From: Thalassobaculum_A sp040219615
GTDB lineage: Bacteria > Pseudomonadota > Alphaproteobacteria > Thalassobaculales > Thalassobaculaceae
Assembly (NCBI RefSeq): GCF_040219615.1
Contig: NZ_JAVJSE010000041.1
Span: forward strand, 558,001 to 622,000
Reading direction: 5' to 3'
DNA length: 64,000 bases
A program made the translations under genes and the position numbers. The notes beneath the pieces were generated by a model. That model was not told the origin of the DNA and did no database searches. It saw only the letters and a list, made by a program, of their open reading frames with translations. This document shows positions 9,400 to 19,318 of the stretch, piece after piece. How positions within the stretch are numbered: position 1 is the first letter of the stretch; every line of letters begins with the position of its first letter.

Positions 9400-10998
9400 A
9401 TGACCAAGTTCACGTCCGCGTTCGCGGCGGGCATGCTGGCGGCGGTCGCAATGACCTCGACGGCGGCCCTGGCCGCGACGCCCAAGGATACCCTCGTGGT
9501 CGCCGCGGCGATCGACGACATCGTCTCGCTCGACCCGGCCGAGGCCTTCGAGTTCTCCGGCGGCGACCTGCTGCAGAACACCTACGACCGGCTGGTCGAG
9601 TTCGATCCGAAGAACCTGAGCGCCGGCTACCAGCCCGGCCTGGCGGCGTCGTGGAAGGTCAGCGAGGACGGCAGGACCTTCACGCTGACCATGCGCGACG
9701 GCGTGAAATTCCAGTCGGGCAACCCGTTCACCGCCGAGGACGCCGAGTTCTCGCTGCGCCGCGCGGTGCTGCTGGAGAAGACCCCGTCCTTCATCCTGAC
9801 CCAGTTCGGGTTCACCAAGGACAACATCAACGAGACGATCAAGGCGACCGACGCCAAGACCCTCGTGATCACCACCGACAAGAAGTACGCCCAGTCCTTC
9901 GTGCTGAACTGCTTCAGCGCCACCATCGGCTCGATCGTCGACAAGAAGACCGCCCTCGCCCACGAGAAGGACGGCGACATGGGCTACGAGTGGCTGAAGA
10001 CCAACACCGCCGGCACCGGCGCCTATGCGCTGAAGTCCTGGAAGGCCAACGAGTCCTATGTGCTCGAGGCCAACGCCGAGTTCTGGCGCGCCAAGCCGGC
10101 GATGAAGCGGGTGTTCGTCCGCCACGTCTCCGAGTCGGCCAGCCAGCGCCTGCAGCTCGAGAAGGGTGACGTCGACGTCGCCCGCAACCTGACCCCGGAC
10201 GACATCGCGGCGATCGCCGGGAACGGCGACCTGAAGGTCGACGAGGACCTGCGCGGCCGCATCGTCTACATGTCCCTGAACCAGAAGAAGGCCCCGCTGA
10301 ACGACCCGAAGGTCGTCGAGGCCTTCAAGTGGGCGGTCGACTACAAGGGCATGTCGGACACCATCCTGCGCGGCCAGTACACCCCGCACCAGGCCTTCCT
10401 GCCGCTGACCTATCTCGGCGAGCTGAAGGAGAAGCCGTACTCGCTCGACATCGCCAAGGCCAAGGCGCTCCTCAAGGAGGCCGGCCATTCGGACGACGTC
10501 GCGGTCAAGATCAACGTCCGCAACGAGCCGACCTACATGGCGATCGCCCAGGCCATCCAGGGCACCCTGACCCAGGCCGGCATCAAGGTCGAGCTGACGC
10601 CGATGACCGGCAAGCAGTCGCTCGGCGAGTACCGGGCCCGCGAGCACGACGTCTATCTCGGCGCCTGGGGCCCGGACTATCCGGACCCGCACACCAACGC
10701 CGACACCTTCGCCCACAATCCGAACAACACGGACGAGGCGAAGCTGACCGGCAAGCTGGCCTGGCGGAACGCCTGGGACATCCCCGGGATGACCAAGGAG
10801 ACCGAGGCCGCAGTTCAGGAGGCCGACTCCGCCAAGCGGGCCGAGATGTACCGCTCGATCCAGCGTGAGCACCAGCAGGCCAGCCCGTTCGTGATCATGT
10901 TCCAGAAGATCGAGCAGACCGGCCTGCGCAAGAACGTCGAGGGCCTGGTCACCGGCAGCGCGATCTCGTCGGTGCACTACTGGACCGTGACGAAGTAA
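9400..10998 (+). CDS. Peptide ABC transporter substrate-binding protein (SBP family 5)
   Basis: A 532-residue periplasmic binding protein with a Sec signal peptide (FTSAFAAGMLAAVAMTSTAALA, cleavage near residue 26). The mature part opens with DTLVVAAAIDDIVSLDPAEAFE, as in DppA/OppA family members, and carries the YDRLVEFDP and FTLTMRDGVKF family blocks. The ATG at 9400 is preceded by AGGAGG at 9386-9391. It is the first gene of a complete DppABCDF-type operon. The ligand (peptide, nickel, glycoside or other) cannot be read from sequence. Confidence 0.9.
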   Translation: MTKFTSAFAAGMLAAVAMTSTAALAATPKDTLVVAAAIDDIVSLDPAEAFEFSGGDLLQNTYDRLVEFDPKNLSAGYQPGLAASWKVSEDGRTFTLTMRDGVKFQSGNPFTAEDAEFSLRRAVLLEKTPSFILTQFGFTKDNINETIKATDAKTLVITTDKKYAQSFVLNCFSATIGSIVDKKTALAHEKDGDMGYEWLKTNTAGTGAYALKSWKANESYVLEANAEFWRAKPAMKRVFVRHVSESASQRLQLEKGDVDVARNLTPDDIAAIAGNGDLKVDEDLRGRIVYMSLNQKKAPLNDPKVVEAFKWAVDYKGMSDTILRGQYTPHQAFLPLTYLGELKEKPYSLDIAKAKALLKEAGHSDDVAVKINVRNEPTYMAIAQAIQGTLTQAGIKVELTPMTGKQSLGEYRAREHDVYLGAWGPDYPDPHTNADTFAHNPNNTDEAKLTGKLAWRNAWDIPGMTKETEAAVQEADSAKRAEMYRSIQREHQQASPFVIMFQKIEQTGLRKNVEGLVTGSAISSVHYWTVTK

Positions 10999-11007
10999 CA
11001 GGACCAG

Positions 11008-12069
11008 ATGAGCCTCACCGGCACCATCTCGGGCGGGAGGAGAGCCTGGCTCTCCTCCCGTTCCGGCATTTTGAAGCTCGGCCGCCTGCTGATCTCTCTG
11101 GCGGTCACCCTGCTCGGCCTGCTGCTGATCACCTTCCTGATCGGCCGGGTGATGCCGATCGACCCGGTCCTGGCCGTGGTCGGCGAACGCGCGACCAACG
11201 AGGTCTACGAGGCGACCCGCAAGGCGATGGGCCTCGACGACCCGCTGATCGTCCAGTTCTGGAACTACGTCACCGAGGTCCTGACCGGCAATTTCGGCAC
11301 GTCGCTGCTGACCTCGCGGCCGGTCATCCAGGACATCGCCCGGGTGTTCCCCGCCACCCTCGAGCTGGCGACCGTCGCCACCATCATCGGGGTGTCGATC
11401 GGGATTCCGGCCGGCGTGATCGCCGCCGTGCACCAGGGCCGCTGGCCCGACCACTTGGTCCGCCTGCTCGGGCTGTTCGGCTATTCCATGCCGGTGTTCT
11501 GGCTCGGCCTGGTGGGCCTGCTGGTGTTCTACGGCAAGCTCGACTGGGTCGCCGGCCCGGGCCGCCTCGACGTGTTCTTCGAGGACGTGGTCCCGCAGGT
11601 CACCGGCGTCATCCTGATCGACAGCCTGCTGGCCGGCGACACCGAGGTGTTCGCCAACGCGCTGTCGCACATCATCCTGCCGGCCTCGGTGCTCGGCTAC
11701 TATTCGCTGGCCTATGTCAGCCGCATGACCCGCAGCTTCATGCTGGAACAGCTGGCCCAGGAATACGTGACGACCGCCCGGGTGAAGGGCCTGTCCGAGG
11801 CCCGGGTGATCTGGCGACACGTGCTCGGCAACGTCATGGTGCCGCTGATCACCGTCATCGCGCTCAGCTACGCGAACCTGCTCGAGGGCTCGGTGCTGAC
11901 CGAGATCGTGTTCGCCTGGCCGGGGATCGGCTTCTACATCACCAACGCCCTGCTGGCCGCCGACATGAACGCCGTCCTCGGCGGCACCGTCGTGGTCGGC
12001 ATCGTGTTCATCGGCCTGAACCTGCTGTCCGACGTGCTGTACCGCTTCGTCGACCCGCGGGCCCGGTGA
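11008..12069 (+). CDS. Peptide ABC transporter permease (DppB type)
   Basis: A 353-residue inner-membrane permease with about six membrane segments and the EAA-type loop (VTTARVKGLSEARVIWRHVL) that contacts the ATPase. The membrane core begins LKLGRLLISLAVTLLG. The annotated ATG at 11008 has AGGA four bases upstream, but a strong hairpin (11034-11060) lies inside the first 20 codons. An alternative TTG start at 11071 would place that hairpin between genes and give a more typical N-terminus. Confidence 0.9.
   Translation: MSLTGTISGGRRAWLSSRSGILKLGRLLISLAVTLLGLLLITFLIGRVMPIDPVLAVVGERATNEVYEATRKAMGLDDPLIVQFWNYVTEVLTGNFGTSLLTSRPVIQDIARVFPATLELATVATIIGVSIGIPAGVIAAVHQGRWPDHLVRLLGLFGYSMPVFWLGLVGLLVFYGKLDWVAGPGRLDVFFEDVVPQVTGVILIDSLLAGDTEVFANALSHIILPASVLGYYSLAYVSRMTRSFMLEQLAQEYVTTARVKGLSEARVIWRHVLGNVMVPLITVIALSYANLLEGSVLTEIVFAWPGIGFYITNALLAADMNAVLGGTVVVGIVFIGLNLLSDVLYRFVDPRAR
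11034..11060 (+). terminator. Strong stem-loop after the binding-protein gene (attenuator candidate)
   Basis: Perfect 11-bp arms CGGGAGGAGAG and CTCTCCTCCCG enclose the loop CCTGG and are followed after six bases by ATTTTG. Such stem-loops after binding-protein genes commonly lower permease expression or stabilise upstream mRNA. It overlaps the annotated start of the permease. Confidence 0.5.
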
Positions 12070-12079
12070 GGAGGCCGGC

Positions 12080-13012
12080 ATGACCGACCACGCCGTCCCC
12101 TCGTCCGGCCGCCACGGCCCGCTGGCCTGGCTGACATCCGACTCGCCGACCAGCCGGCTGCAGGCCAAGTGCGTGCAGATCTACCTCGGTTGGCTCGGGC
12201 TGGCCCGCAACCCGCTGGCCATGCTCGGACTCGGGATCGTCGTCGTGCTGATACTGGCAGCGATCTTCGCGCCGCTGCTGGCGCCGGCCGATCCGATCGC
12301 CCAGGACCTGACCCGGCGGCTGCTGCCACCGGGCACGCCGGGCTTCCTGCTCGGCAGCGACGAGCTCGGTCGCGACATCTTCAGCCGCCTGCTGTACGGC
12401 GCCCGCGTCACCCTCTACATCGTGGCCCTGGTGGTGATCACCGCACCGGTGTTCGGGCTGCTGATCGGCACCGTGGCCGGCTATGCCGGCGGCTGGGTCG
12501 ATGTCGTGCTGATGCGGATGACCGACGTGTTCCTGGCGTTCCCGCGGCTGATCCTGGCGCTGGCCTTCGTGGCGGCGCTCGGCCCCGGCATCGAGAACGC
12601 GGTACTGGCCATCGCGCTGACTTCCTGGCCGCCCTATGCCCGGATCGCGCGGGCCGAGACCCTGACGATCCGCAACTCGGACTTCATCGCCGCGATCCGC
12701 CTGCAGGGCGCCTCGCCGCTGCGCATCGTGGTCGGCCACGTGATGCCGCTGTGCATCTCCAGCGTGATCGTCCGGGTGACCCTCGACATGGCCGGGATAA
12801 TCCTGACCGCCGCCGGCCTCGGCTTCCTCGGCCTCGGGGCCCAGCCGCCGCTGCCGGAATGGGGTGCGATGATCTCGACCGGCCGGCAGTTCATCCTCGA
12901 CCAGTGGTGGGTGGCGACCGTCCCCGGCCTGGCGATCTTCACGGTCAGCCTCGGCTTCAACCTGCTGGGCGACGGCCTGCGCGACGCCCTCGACCCGCGG
13001 TCCGCCCGATGA
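12080..13012 (+). CDS. Peptide ABC transporter permease (DppC type)
   Basis: A 310-residue second permease of the peptide importer. After a 35-residue cytoplasmic leader come five to six membrane segments. The OppC/DppC family markers are PADPIAQDL near the first loop, LLGSDELGRDIFSRLLYGAR, and the EAA loop with IRNSDFIAAIRLQGAS. The C-terminus LGDGLRDALDPR is conserved in the family. The stop overlaps the next ATG (ATGA). Confidence 0.92.
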   Translation: MTDHAVPSSGRHGPLAWLTSDSPTSRLQAKCVQIYLGWLGLARNPLAMLGLGIVVVLILAAIFAPLLAPADPIAQDLTRRLLPPGTPGFLLGSDELGRDIFSRLLYGARVTLYIVALVVITAPVFGLLIGTVAGYAGGWVDVVLMRMTDVFLAFPRLILALAFVAALGPGIENAVLAIALTSWPPYARIARAETLTIRNSDFIAAIRLQGASPLRIVVGHVMPLCISSVIVRVTLDMAGIILTAAGLGFLGLGAQPPLPEWGAMISTGRQFILDQWWVATVPGLAIFTVSLGFNLLGDGLRDALDPRSAR

Positions 13013-13884
13013 TCCCCAAGGCAAGCGCCCCGCTGCTCGAGGTCGAAGGCCTCTCGGTCCGCTTCCCGACCCGCACCCGGGTGGTCGAGGCGGTCCGCAA
13101 CATCAGCTTCTCGGTCGGCCGCGAGAAGGTCGGCATCGTCGGCGAGTCCGGCTCCGGCAAGACCATGACGGGGCGCGCCGTGCTCGGCCTGATCCGGCCG
13201 CCGGGGATCGTCGAGGCCCGCAGGATGACCTTCGACGGCATCGACCTGCGGTCGCTGTCGGAGAAGCAGTACCGGTCGATCCGCGGCAACCGGATCGCCA
13301 TGGTCATGCAGGACCCGAAGTTCTCGCTGAACCCGGTGATGACTGTCGGCCGGCAGATCGCCGAAGCCTACCAGGTCCATACCAGAGCCTCGCCGTCGGA
13401 GGCGAAGCGACGGACCCTGGAGATGCTCGAAGCCGTGCGTATCCGCGATCCCGAGCGGGTCTACGGCGCCTATCCGCACGAGGTCTCCGGCGGCATGGGC
13501 CAGCGCATTATGATCGCCATGATGCTGATCCCGGACCCGGACCTGCTGATCGCCGACGAGCCGACCTCGGCGCTCGACGTGACCGTGCAGATGCAGGTGC
13601 TGGCGATCGTCGACGACCTGGTCACCAGCCGCGGCATGGGGCTGATGTTCGTCAGCCACGACCTCAACCTGGTCGCCTCGTTCTGCGACCGGGTGGTGAT
13701 CATGTATGCCGGCCAGATCGTGGAAACCTGCAGGGCCTCAGAACTGCACGCCGCCCAGCATCCCTACACCCGCGGGCTGCTGGCCTCGCTGCCGCGAGTC
13801 GACCAGCCCAAGGAGCGGCTGTCGACCCTGACCCGCGAGGAATCCTGGAAGACGGAGCCCGGTGTCGATGCGCGCGTCTCCTGA
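13009..13884 (+). CDS. Peptide ABC transporter ATP-binding protein (DppD type)
   Basis: A 291-residue ATPase subunit. Walker A is GESGSGKT, the signature is VSGGMGQR, Walker B is DLLIADEPTSALD, and the switch His is in FVSHDLNLV. The signature carries GMGQR where GQRQR is usual. The C-terminal HPYTRGLLASLPR segment belongs to the oligopeptide-transporter C-terminal extension, which is shorter here than usual and lacks the Fe-S-type cysteine cluster. It overlaps the upstream permease by 4 and the next ATPase by about 17 bases. Confidence 0.9.
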   Translation: MIPKASAPLLEVEGLSVRFPTRTRVVEAVRNISFSVGREKVGIVGESGSGKTMTGRAVLGLIRPPGIVEARRMTFDGIDLRSLSEKQYRSIRGNRIAMVMQDPKFSLNPVMTVGRQIAEAYQVHTRASPSEAKRRTLEMLEAVRIRDPERVYGAYPHEVSGGMGQRIMIAMMLIPDPDLLIADEPTSALDVTVQMQVLAIVDDLVTSRGMGLMFVSHDLNLVASFCDRVVIMYAGQIVETCRASELHAAQHPYTRGLLASLPRVDQPKERLSTLTREESWKTEPGVDARVS

Positions 13885-14665
13885 AGTCGCCCTCCTGATC
13901 GACCATCTCGACGTCCGCTTCGGCAAGGGCGAGGACATGGTGCACGCGGTGCGCGACGTCTCGCTGTCGGTCGACCGCGGCGAGAGCTTCGGGCTGGTCG
14001 GCGAATCGGGCTCCGGCAAGTCGACCGTGCTGCGGGCGATCGCCGGCCTGGCGCGCGACTGGACCGGCCGAATCGCGGTCGAGGGCAATAACCTCGGGCG
14101 CGACCGCAGCAAGGCGTTCTACGAGACCGTGCAGATGGTGTTCCAGGACCCCTATGGCTCGCTGCACCCGCGCCACACCGTCGACCGCACGCTGGGCGAG
14201 CCTGGCCGGATCCACGGTGTGGCGGACATCGACGCCCGCATCCTGGAACTGCTGCGCGACGTCGGCCTCGGCCCGGAGTTCCGGTTCCGCTACCCGCACC
14301 AGCTGTCCGGCGGCCAGCGCCAGCGCGTGGCGATCGCGCGCGCCCTGATGCTGGAGCCGAAGATCCTGCTGCTGGACGAGCCGACCTCGGCGCTCGACGT
14401 CTCGGTGCAGGCCGAGATCCTGAACCTCCTGCAGCGCCTCAAGCGCGAGCACGGCCTGACCTACGTCCTGGTCAGCCACGACCTCTCGGTGATCGCCCAT
14501 ATGTGCGACCGCATGGCGGTGATGAACGCCGGCCGGGTGGTCGAGGAGATGAGCGTCGACCAGCTCCGCCGATCGGAGCCGACCCACGCCTATACGCGGC
14601 AGCTGCTGAAGGCCTCGCTCGGCTACGACCGGGCGGCGGTGGATGCGCTGGAGACGTTCGACTGA
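13868..14665 (+). CDS. Peptide ABC transporter ATP-binding protein (DppF type)
   Basis: A 265-residue ATPase that partners the DppD-like subunit. Walker A is GESGSGKS, the signature is LSGGQRQRVAIARAL, Walker B is ILLLDEPTSALD, and the His switch is in LVSHDLSVI. The terminal THAYTRQLLKASL matches the short end of the family. A GTG at 13862 is an alternative start; the ATG at 13868 is preferred. It ends the operon. Confidence 0.9.
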   Translation: MRASPEVALLIDHLDVRFGKGEDMVHAVRDVSLSVDRGESFGLVGESGSGKSTVLRAIAGLARDWTGRIAVEGNNLGRDRSKAFYETVQMVFQDPYGSLHPRHTVDRTLGEPGRIHGVADIDARILELLRDVGLGPEFRFRYPHQLSGGQRQRVAIARALMLEPKILLLDEPTSALDVSVQAEILNLLQRLKREHGLTYVLVSHDLSVIAHMCDRMAVMNAGRVVEEMSVDQLRRSEPTHAYTRQLLKASLGYDRAAVDALETFD

Positions 14666-14757
14666 CCGCGACCGGGTGACGATCGCGGAACGCGCAACCC
14701 GCGGCTGCCACCCGGTTCCGGACAGCGTCTCGCGGCGGCGTCGCGGCCGAAATCCAC

Positions 14758-14786
14758 TTATCGAAATAGTCTACTTACCGTATGAT
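14758..14786 (+). promoter_or_regulatory. Candidate promoter of the mazEF-like pair
   Basis: A TATGAT element at 14781-14786 lies 17 bases after TTATCG at 14758-14763 in a short AT-richer stretch just upstream of the antitoxin gene. The -35 match is weak. Confidence 0.3.
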
Positions 14787-14826
14787 ATGAAGGTCGGATC
14801 TTATTCACCTCAAAACGGTGCCTGAC

Positions 14827-15063
14827 ATGAAATCCCGGATCGGCACATGGGGCGGGTCGTGCGCATTGCGCCTGCCGAAATTCGCCGTTGAGACGCTCGG
14901 TCTGCACGAAGGCCAGACAGTGGACCTGCAGATCGAGCGCGACGCGCTGGTCATCCGGCGCGCCCGGCCCGCCTATGCCCTCGAGGACCTGGTGGCCGAG
15001 GCCAAGGCTCTGACCCCGCCCGACCCGCTCGACGACGCACCCGTGGGGCGCGAAGCTCTATGA
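14827..15063 (+). CDS. MazE-type antitoxin, AbrB/SpoVT fold
   Basis: A 78-residue swapped-hairpin DNA-binding antitoxin. The N-terminus SRIGTWGGSCALRLPKFAVE and the following LGLHEGQTVDLQIERDALVIRRA match the MazE pattern. The acidic C-terminal tail (LVAEAKALTPPDPLDD) should wrap the toxin. A GTG at 14818 adds three residues and is an alternative start. The stop overlaps the toxin start (ATGA), the standard antitoxin-first arrangement. It probably autoregulates the pair. Confidence 0.85.
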   Translation: MKSRIGTWGGSCALRLPKFAVETLGLHEGQTVDLQIERDALVIRRARPAYALEDLVAEAKALTPPDPLDDAPVGREAL

Positions 15064-15389
15064 CGGTAAACCGTGGCGACCTCGTGTGGCTGGACTTCAA
15101 TCCACAGAAGGGTCACGAGCAGGCTGGCCGCAGGCCCGCACTGGTGATTTCACCGGCCGTCTACAACGGCATCTCGAATTGCGCGATCGTGTGCCCGATC
15201 ACGTCCAACCGGTCTCCCTGGCCTTGGAAGGTCATGCTGCCGGAAGGCGGCGAGATCACCGGGGCGATCCTGGTGGATCAGATCAAGTCGATCGACGGCG
15301 AAGCGCGGCGCCTGTCCGCCAGCGGTCACCGGGCGGACGACAGCACGCTCGGAGAGGTCCTGGCACGCTTGGCGACCCTCACCGCGTGA
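15060..15389 (+). CDS. MazF/PemK-type mRNA interferase toxin
   Basis: A 109-residue ribosome-independent endoribonuclease of the MazF family. The conserved blocks are RGDLVWLDFNPQKGHEQAGRRPALVIS, which holds the active-site Arg and the GxEQxGxRP motif, then VCPITSN and GAILVDQIKSID. All key residues appear intact, so it is probably active. It is co-transcribed with the antitoxin by a 4-base overlap. The pair sits between two transporter operons with no mobile element beside it. Confidence 0.88.
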   Translation: MTVNRGDLVWLDFNPQKGHEQAGRRPALVISPAVYNGISNCAIVCPITSNRSPWPWKVMLPEGGEITGAILVDQIKSIDGEARRLSASGHRADDSTLGEVLARLATLTA

Positions 15390-15589
15390 CAAAGGGCTTA
15401 CTCCGATGAAGCCGGCCGACTCGGCTCCACCCATTGCGCCTGCGCCGATCTGATCGACAGCCCGGCACCAATGGCATCATCTGATATGGCAGCCGGTTGA
15501 CTCCGATCCGATTAGCCGCCGACACTGCCCCGGCCATCGTTCCAGAGCCGGGGTTCACCGGCCGGCATTTTCAGACAGGAGGAAGCGTC

Positions 15590-16900
15590 ATGACGTTCAC
15601 GACATCCGTGCGTCGGGCGGTGTGGGGTGTGCTCGGGGCCGCAGCGGTGGCTTCCGTACCCTTCGCGCCCGGCAACGCCGCCGACCCGATCCGCATCGGC
15701 GTGATCTACGACTTCACCGGGCCGTTCGCGGCCGGCGGGTCGCAGGCCGCCGCCATCGGCACCCAGTCCGCCATCGACATGATCAACGAGAAGGGCGGCG
15801 TCGAGGGCCACAAGATCGAGGCGATCACCGCCGACGCCCAGTCGAAGGCCGAGGTCGCGATCAACGAGGCCACCCGCCTGCTCGACCAGGAGAAGGTCGA
15901 CCTGATCATGGGCGTCTACTCGTCGGCGCACTGCGTGCCGATGGCCCAGAAAGTCGACTCCCAGAAGAAGTTCATGTGGGCCAACGTCTGCGTCGCCTCG
16001 GCGGTGTTCAAGGGCAAGGACCTGAAATACGTGTTCCGCGCCCAGGTCCACTCCGACCAGTTCGGCTGGGCCTCCTGCACCTTCCTGAACGAGCAGGCCG
16101 AGGCGAAGCTCGGCATCAAGCCGGGCGACCTGAAGGTGGCGATCATCCACGAGGACGGCCCCTACGGCTCCGGCGTGGCCTCGGGCAACGAGGCGACCTG
16201 CAGCAAGTACGGCATGAAGGTGGTCCTCAAGGAGGGCTATGCCGCCACCGCGCCCGACCTGTCGAGCCTAGTGACCAAGCTGCGCCGGGCCCGGCCGGAC
16301 GTCATCCTGCACACCGGCTACAACCCCGACATCACGCTGTTCCTGCGCCAGGCCAAGGAGCAGGGCCTGAAGTGGGCGGCGCTGATCGGCCACGGCGCCG
16401 GCTACGGCCAGATCGACAAGCTGAAGGACACCTTCGGCAAGGACGCCGACTTCATCTACAACGTCGACCCGGTGGCGGCCCAGCTGCTGGACCCGAAGAC
16501 CCTGGCCCCCGGCCTCGGCGACCTGACCCAGGAGATGGTCAAGCGCTACAAGGCGGCCAGCGGTGCGGAGCAGGTTCCGCCCCACACCTCCATGGGCTTC
16601 AACCAGGCCTGGATCTTCTTCACCGACGTGCTGCCGCGCGCCATCAAGAAGTACGGCGGCTACGACCCCGAGGCCCTGCGCAAGGCGGCGCTGGACACCG
16701 ACATCCCGGTCGGCGGCACGATCCAGGGCTATGGCGTGAAGTTCGATCCCCCGGGCAGCGAGATGGCCGGCCAGAACAGCCGCTCCTCGCCGGTGGTCAT
16801 GCAGTATGTGGACGGCGAGACCAAGATCGTCTGGCCGACCGCGATCCGGACCATGGATCCGGTGCTGCCGCTGCCGGCCGGTCACAGCTACGCGCGCTGA
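15590..16900 (+). CDS. Branched-chain amino acid-type ABC transporter substrate-binding protein
   Basis: A 436-residue type-1 periplasmic binding protein. A Sec signal peptide (VWGVLGAAAVASVPFAPGNA) precedes DPIRIGVIYDFTGPFAAGG, the usual LivK-family opening. AGGAGG at 15577-15582 precedes the ATG at 15590. It leads a SBP-LivG-LivF-LivH-LivM operon. The ligand is unknown; members of this family bind amino acids, amides, urea or aromatic acids. The adjacent leucine-dehydrogenase-family gene makes an amino acid plausible. Confidence 0.88.
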   Translation: MTFTTSVRRAVWGVLGAAAVASVPFAPGNAADPIRIGVIYDFTGPFAAGGSQAAAIGTQSAIDMINEKGGVEGHKIEAITADAQSKAEVAINEATRLLDQEKVDLIMGVYSSAHCVPMAQKVDSQKKFMWANVCVASAVFKGKDLKYVFRAQVHSDQFGWASCTFLNEQAEAKLGIKPGDLKVAIIHEDGPYGSGVASGNEATCSKYGMKVVLKEGYAATAPDLSSLVTKLRRARPDVILHTGYNPDITLFLRQAKEQGLKWAALIGHGAGYGQIDKLKDTFGKDADFIYNVDPVAAQLLDPKTLAPGLGDLTQEMVKRYKAASGAEQVPPHTSMGFNQAWIFFTDVLPRAIKKYGGYDPEALRKAALDTDIPVGGTIQGYGVKFDPPGSEMAGQNSRSSPVVMQYVDGETKIVWPTAIRTMDPVLPLPAGHSYAR

Positions 16901-16946
16901 CCGCTAAGCACCAGCCTATACCGACGTCGAATTGGGGAGACCGGCG

Positions 16947-17722
16947 ATGGGGTCCATGCTGGAAGTGCACGGGCTGACCAAGCGGTTCGGCGGCTTCACC
17001 GCCGTCGACCGCATAGGCTTCGACCTGGCCGAGGGCGAGATCCTCGGCCTGATCGGGCCGAACGGCTCGGGCAAGAGCACGACCTTCAACCTCATCGCCG
17101 GCGCCCTGCCGCCGACTGCCGGTTCGATCAAGCTGGACGGCCAGGAGATCGCCGGCCGGTCGCCGACCGAGGTCTGCCACCTCGGGATCGCCCGCACCTA
17201 CCAGATTCCGCGGCCGTTTCGAAAACTGAGCATTCTGGATAACGTGGCGCTGGCCGCCTACTACGGCGCCAACAGCCTGATCTCGCGCGCCGAAGCCTGG
17301 AAGCGGGCGGAGGACGCCCTCGCCCTCACCCAGCTGCCGGCCGACCCGGGGATTCGGGTCGACGGGCTCGGCGCCGCCGGCCTGAAGAAGCTGGAGCTGG
17401 CCCGCGCGCTCGCCACCCAGCCGCGGCTGCTGCTCGCCGACGAGAGCCTGGGCGGCCTCGACGAGCACGAGATGGACCAGGCCGCCGACATGCTGAGCGA
17501 CATCCGCCGCGAGCGCGGCATTACGATCATCTGGGTGGAGCACATCATGGGCGTGCTGATGCGGGTGGTGGACCGCTGCGTGGTGCTGGACCACGGCGAG
17601 ATCATCGCCAGCGGCCTGCCGCGCGACGTCGCCCACGACCCCAAGGTGATCGAGGTCTATCTCGGGACCGACGCCGAGAGCCTGCAGACCCAGGTCGGCG
17701 GCCGCGCCGCGGAGGCCGGCGC

Positions 17723-17729
<7 letters not shown>
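16947..17729 (+). CDS. Branched-chain-type ABC transporter ATP-binding protein (LivG)
   Basis: A 260-residue ATPase. Walker A is GPNGSGKST, Walker B is LLLADESLGGLD, and the switch region is IIWVEHIMGVL. The signature is degenerate (LGAAGLKKLELARAL in place of LSxGxxR), as seen in some LivG-like subunits. The ATG at 16947 follows a GGGGA Shine-Dalgarno; a TTG five codons upstream is possible. It overlaps LivF by 7 bases. Confidence 0.88.
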
Positions 17730-18427
<698 letters not shown>

Positions 18428-18439
18428 AGGGGATCGACG

Positions 18440-19315
18440 ATGGAATTCTCGCTCACCGATCCGTTCCTCTGGGAGACCGTGATCCAGGGCCTGCTGTTCG
18501 GCGGCGTGCTGGCGCTGCTGTCGCTCGGCCTGAACATCATCTTCGGCGTCATCGACGTGGTGTGGATCTGCTACGCCGAGCTGATCATGCTCGGCATGTA
18601 CACGATCTACTACCTCTACGCGGACTTCGGGGTACCCCTGCCGCTGGCCTTCGGCGCCGGCATCCTGGTGGTGGCGGCCCTCGGCGCCCTGCTCCACCAC
18701 CTGGTGATCCGGCCGATCCTGCACACCGAGCCGATCAACCAGCTGCTGGTGACCGGCGGCGTGCTGTTCTTCCTGCAGGGCCTGGCGACCATGATGTTCT
18801 CGGTCGAGTTCCGGAACCTGGGCGTGTCGTTCGGCAGCGTCGAGGCCGGCGAGATGTTCTTCCCGGTGTCGCGCATCATCGCCTTCTCGGTCTCGCTGGT
18901 GGCGGTCGGCGTGCTCTGGCTGTTCCTGAAAAAGACCTATCTCGGCACCGCCATCCGGGCGATCAGCCAGGACCGCGACGTGATGCCCCTGATGGGGGTC
19001 AGCCCCCGCAAGATCTACCTGGTCACCTCCGCACTCGGCGGCGGCCTGGCCGGGCTCGGCGCCTGCCTGCTGGTGCTGCTGTACGACATCCACCCGGCGA
19101 TCGGCCTGACCTTCGGCCCGATCACCTTCATGGTCTGCGTGCTCGGCGGCCTCGGCAACATGATCGGCGGCTTCATCGCCGCCTTCATCTTCGCCGAGTT
19201 CATCGCGCTCGGCGGCTTCTACGCCGAGGTCGAGTGGGGCTACGTGATGGCCTTCGTGTTCTTCATCGTGATGATGTTCATCCGCCCGCAGGGCATCCTC
19301 GGGTCACGGAGCTGA
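18440..19315 (+). CDS. Branched-chain-type ABC transporter permease (LivH)
   Basis: A 291-residue membrane protein with about eight hydrophobic segments. The family blocks are GGVLALLSLGLNIIFGVIDV at the N-terminus, GTAIRAISQDRDVMPLMGV (the ATPase-contact loop) and VLGGLGNMIGGFIAAF near the end. Translation probably couples to LivF (12-base gap). In this operon the permeases follow the ATPases, the reverse of the second Liv-type cluster in the window. Confidence 0.9.
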   Translation: MEFSLTDPFLWETVIQGLLFGGVLALLSLGLNIIFGVIDVVWICYAELIMLGMYTIYYLYADFGVPLPLAFGAGILVVAALGALLHHLVIRPILHTEPINQLLVTGGVLFFLQGLATMMFSVEFRNLGVSFGSVEAGEMFFPVSRIIAFSVSLVAVGVLWLFLKKTYLGTAIRAISQDRDVMPLMGVSPRKIYLVTSALGGGLAGLGACLLVLLYDIHPAIGLTFGPITFMVCVLGGLGNMIGGFIAAFIFAEFIALGGFYAEVEWGYVMAFVFFIVMMFIRPQGILGSRS

Positions 19316-19318
19316 GCG

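Noticed and set aside
9394..12168. A 924-codon open frame on the - strand across the peptide transporter genes
   Set aside because: It lies antisense to genes with clear family motifs; the product is low-complexity (Asp, Gly, Arg, His). Long antisense frames are expected at this GC content.
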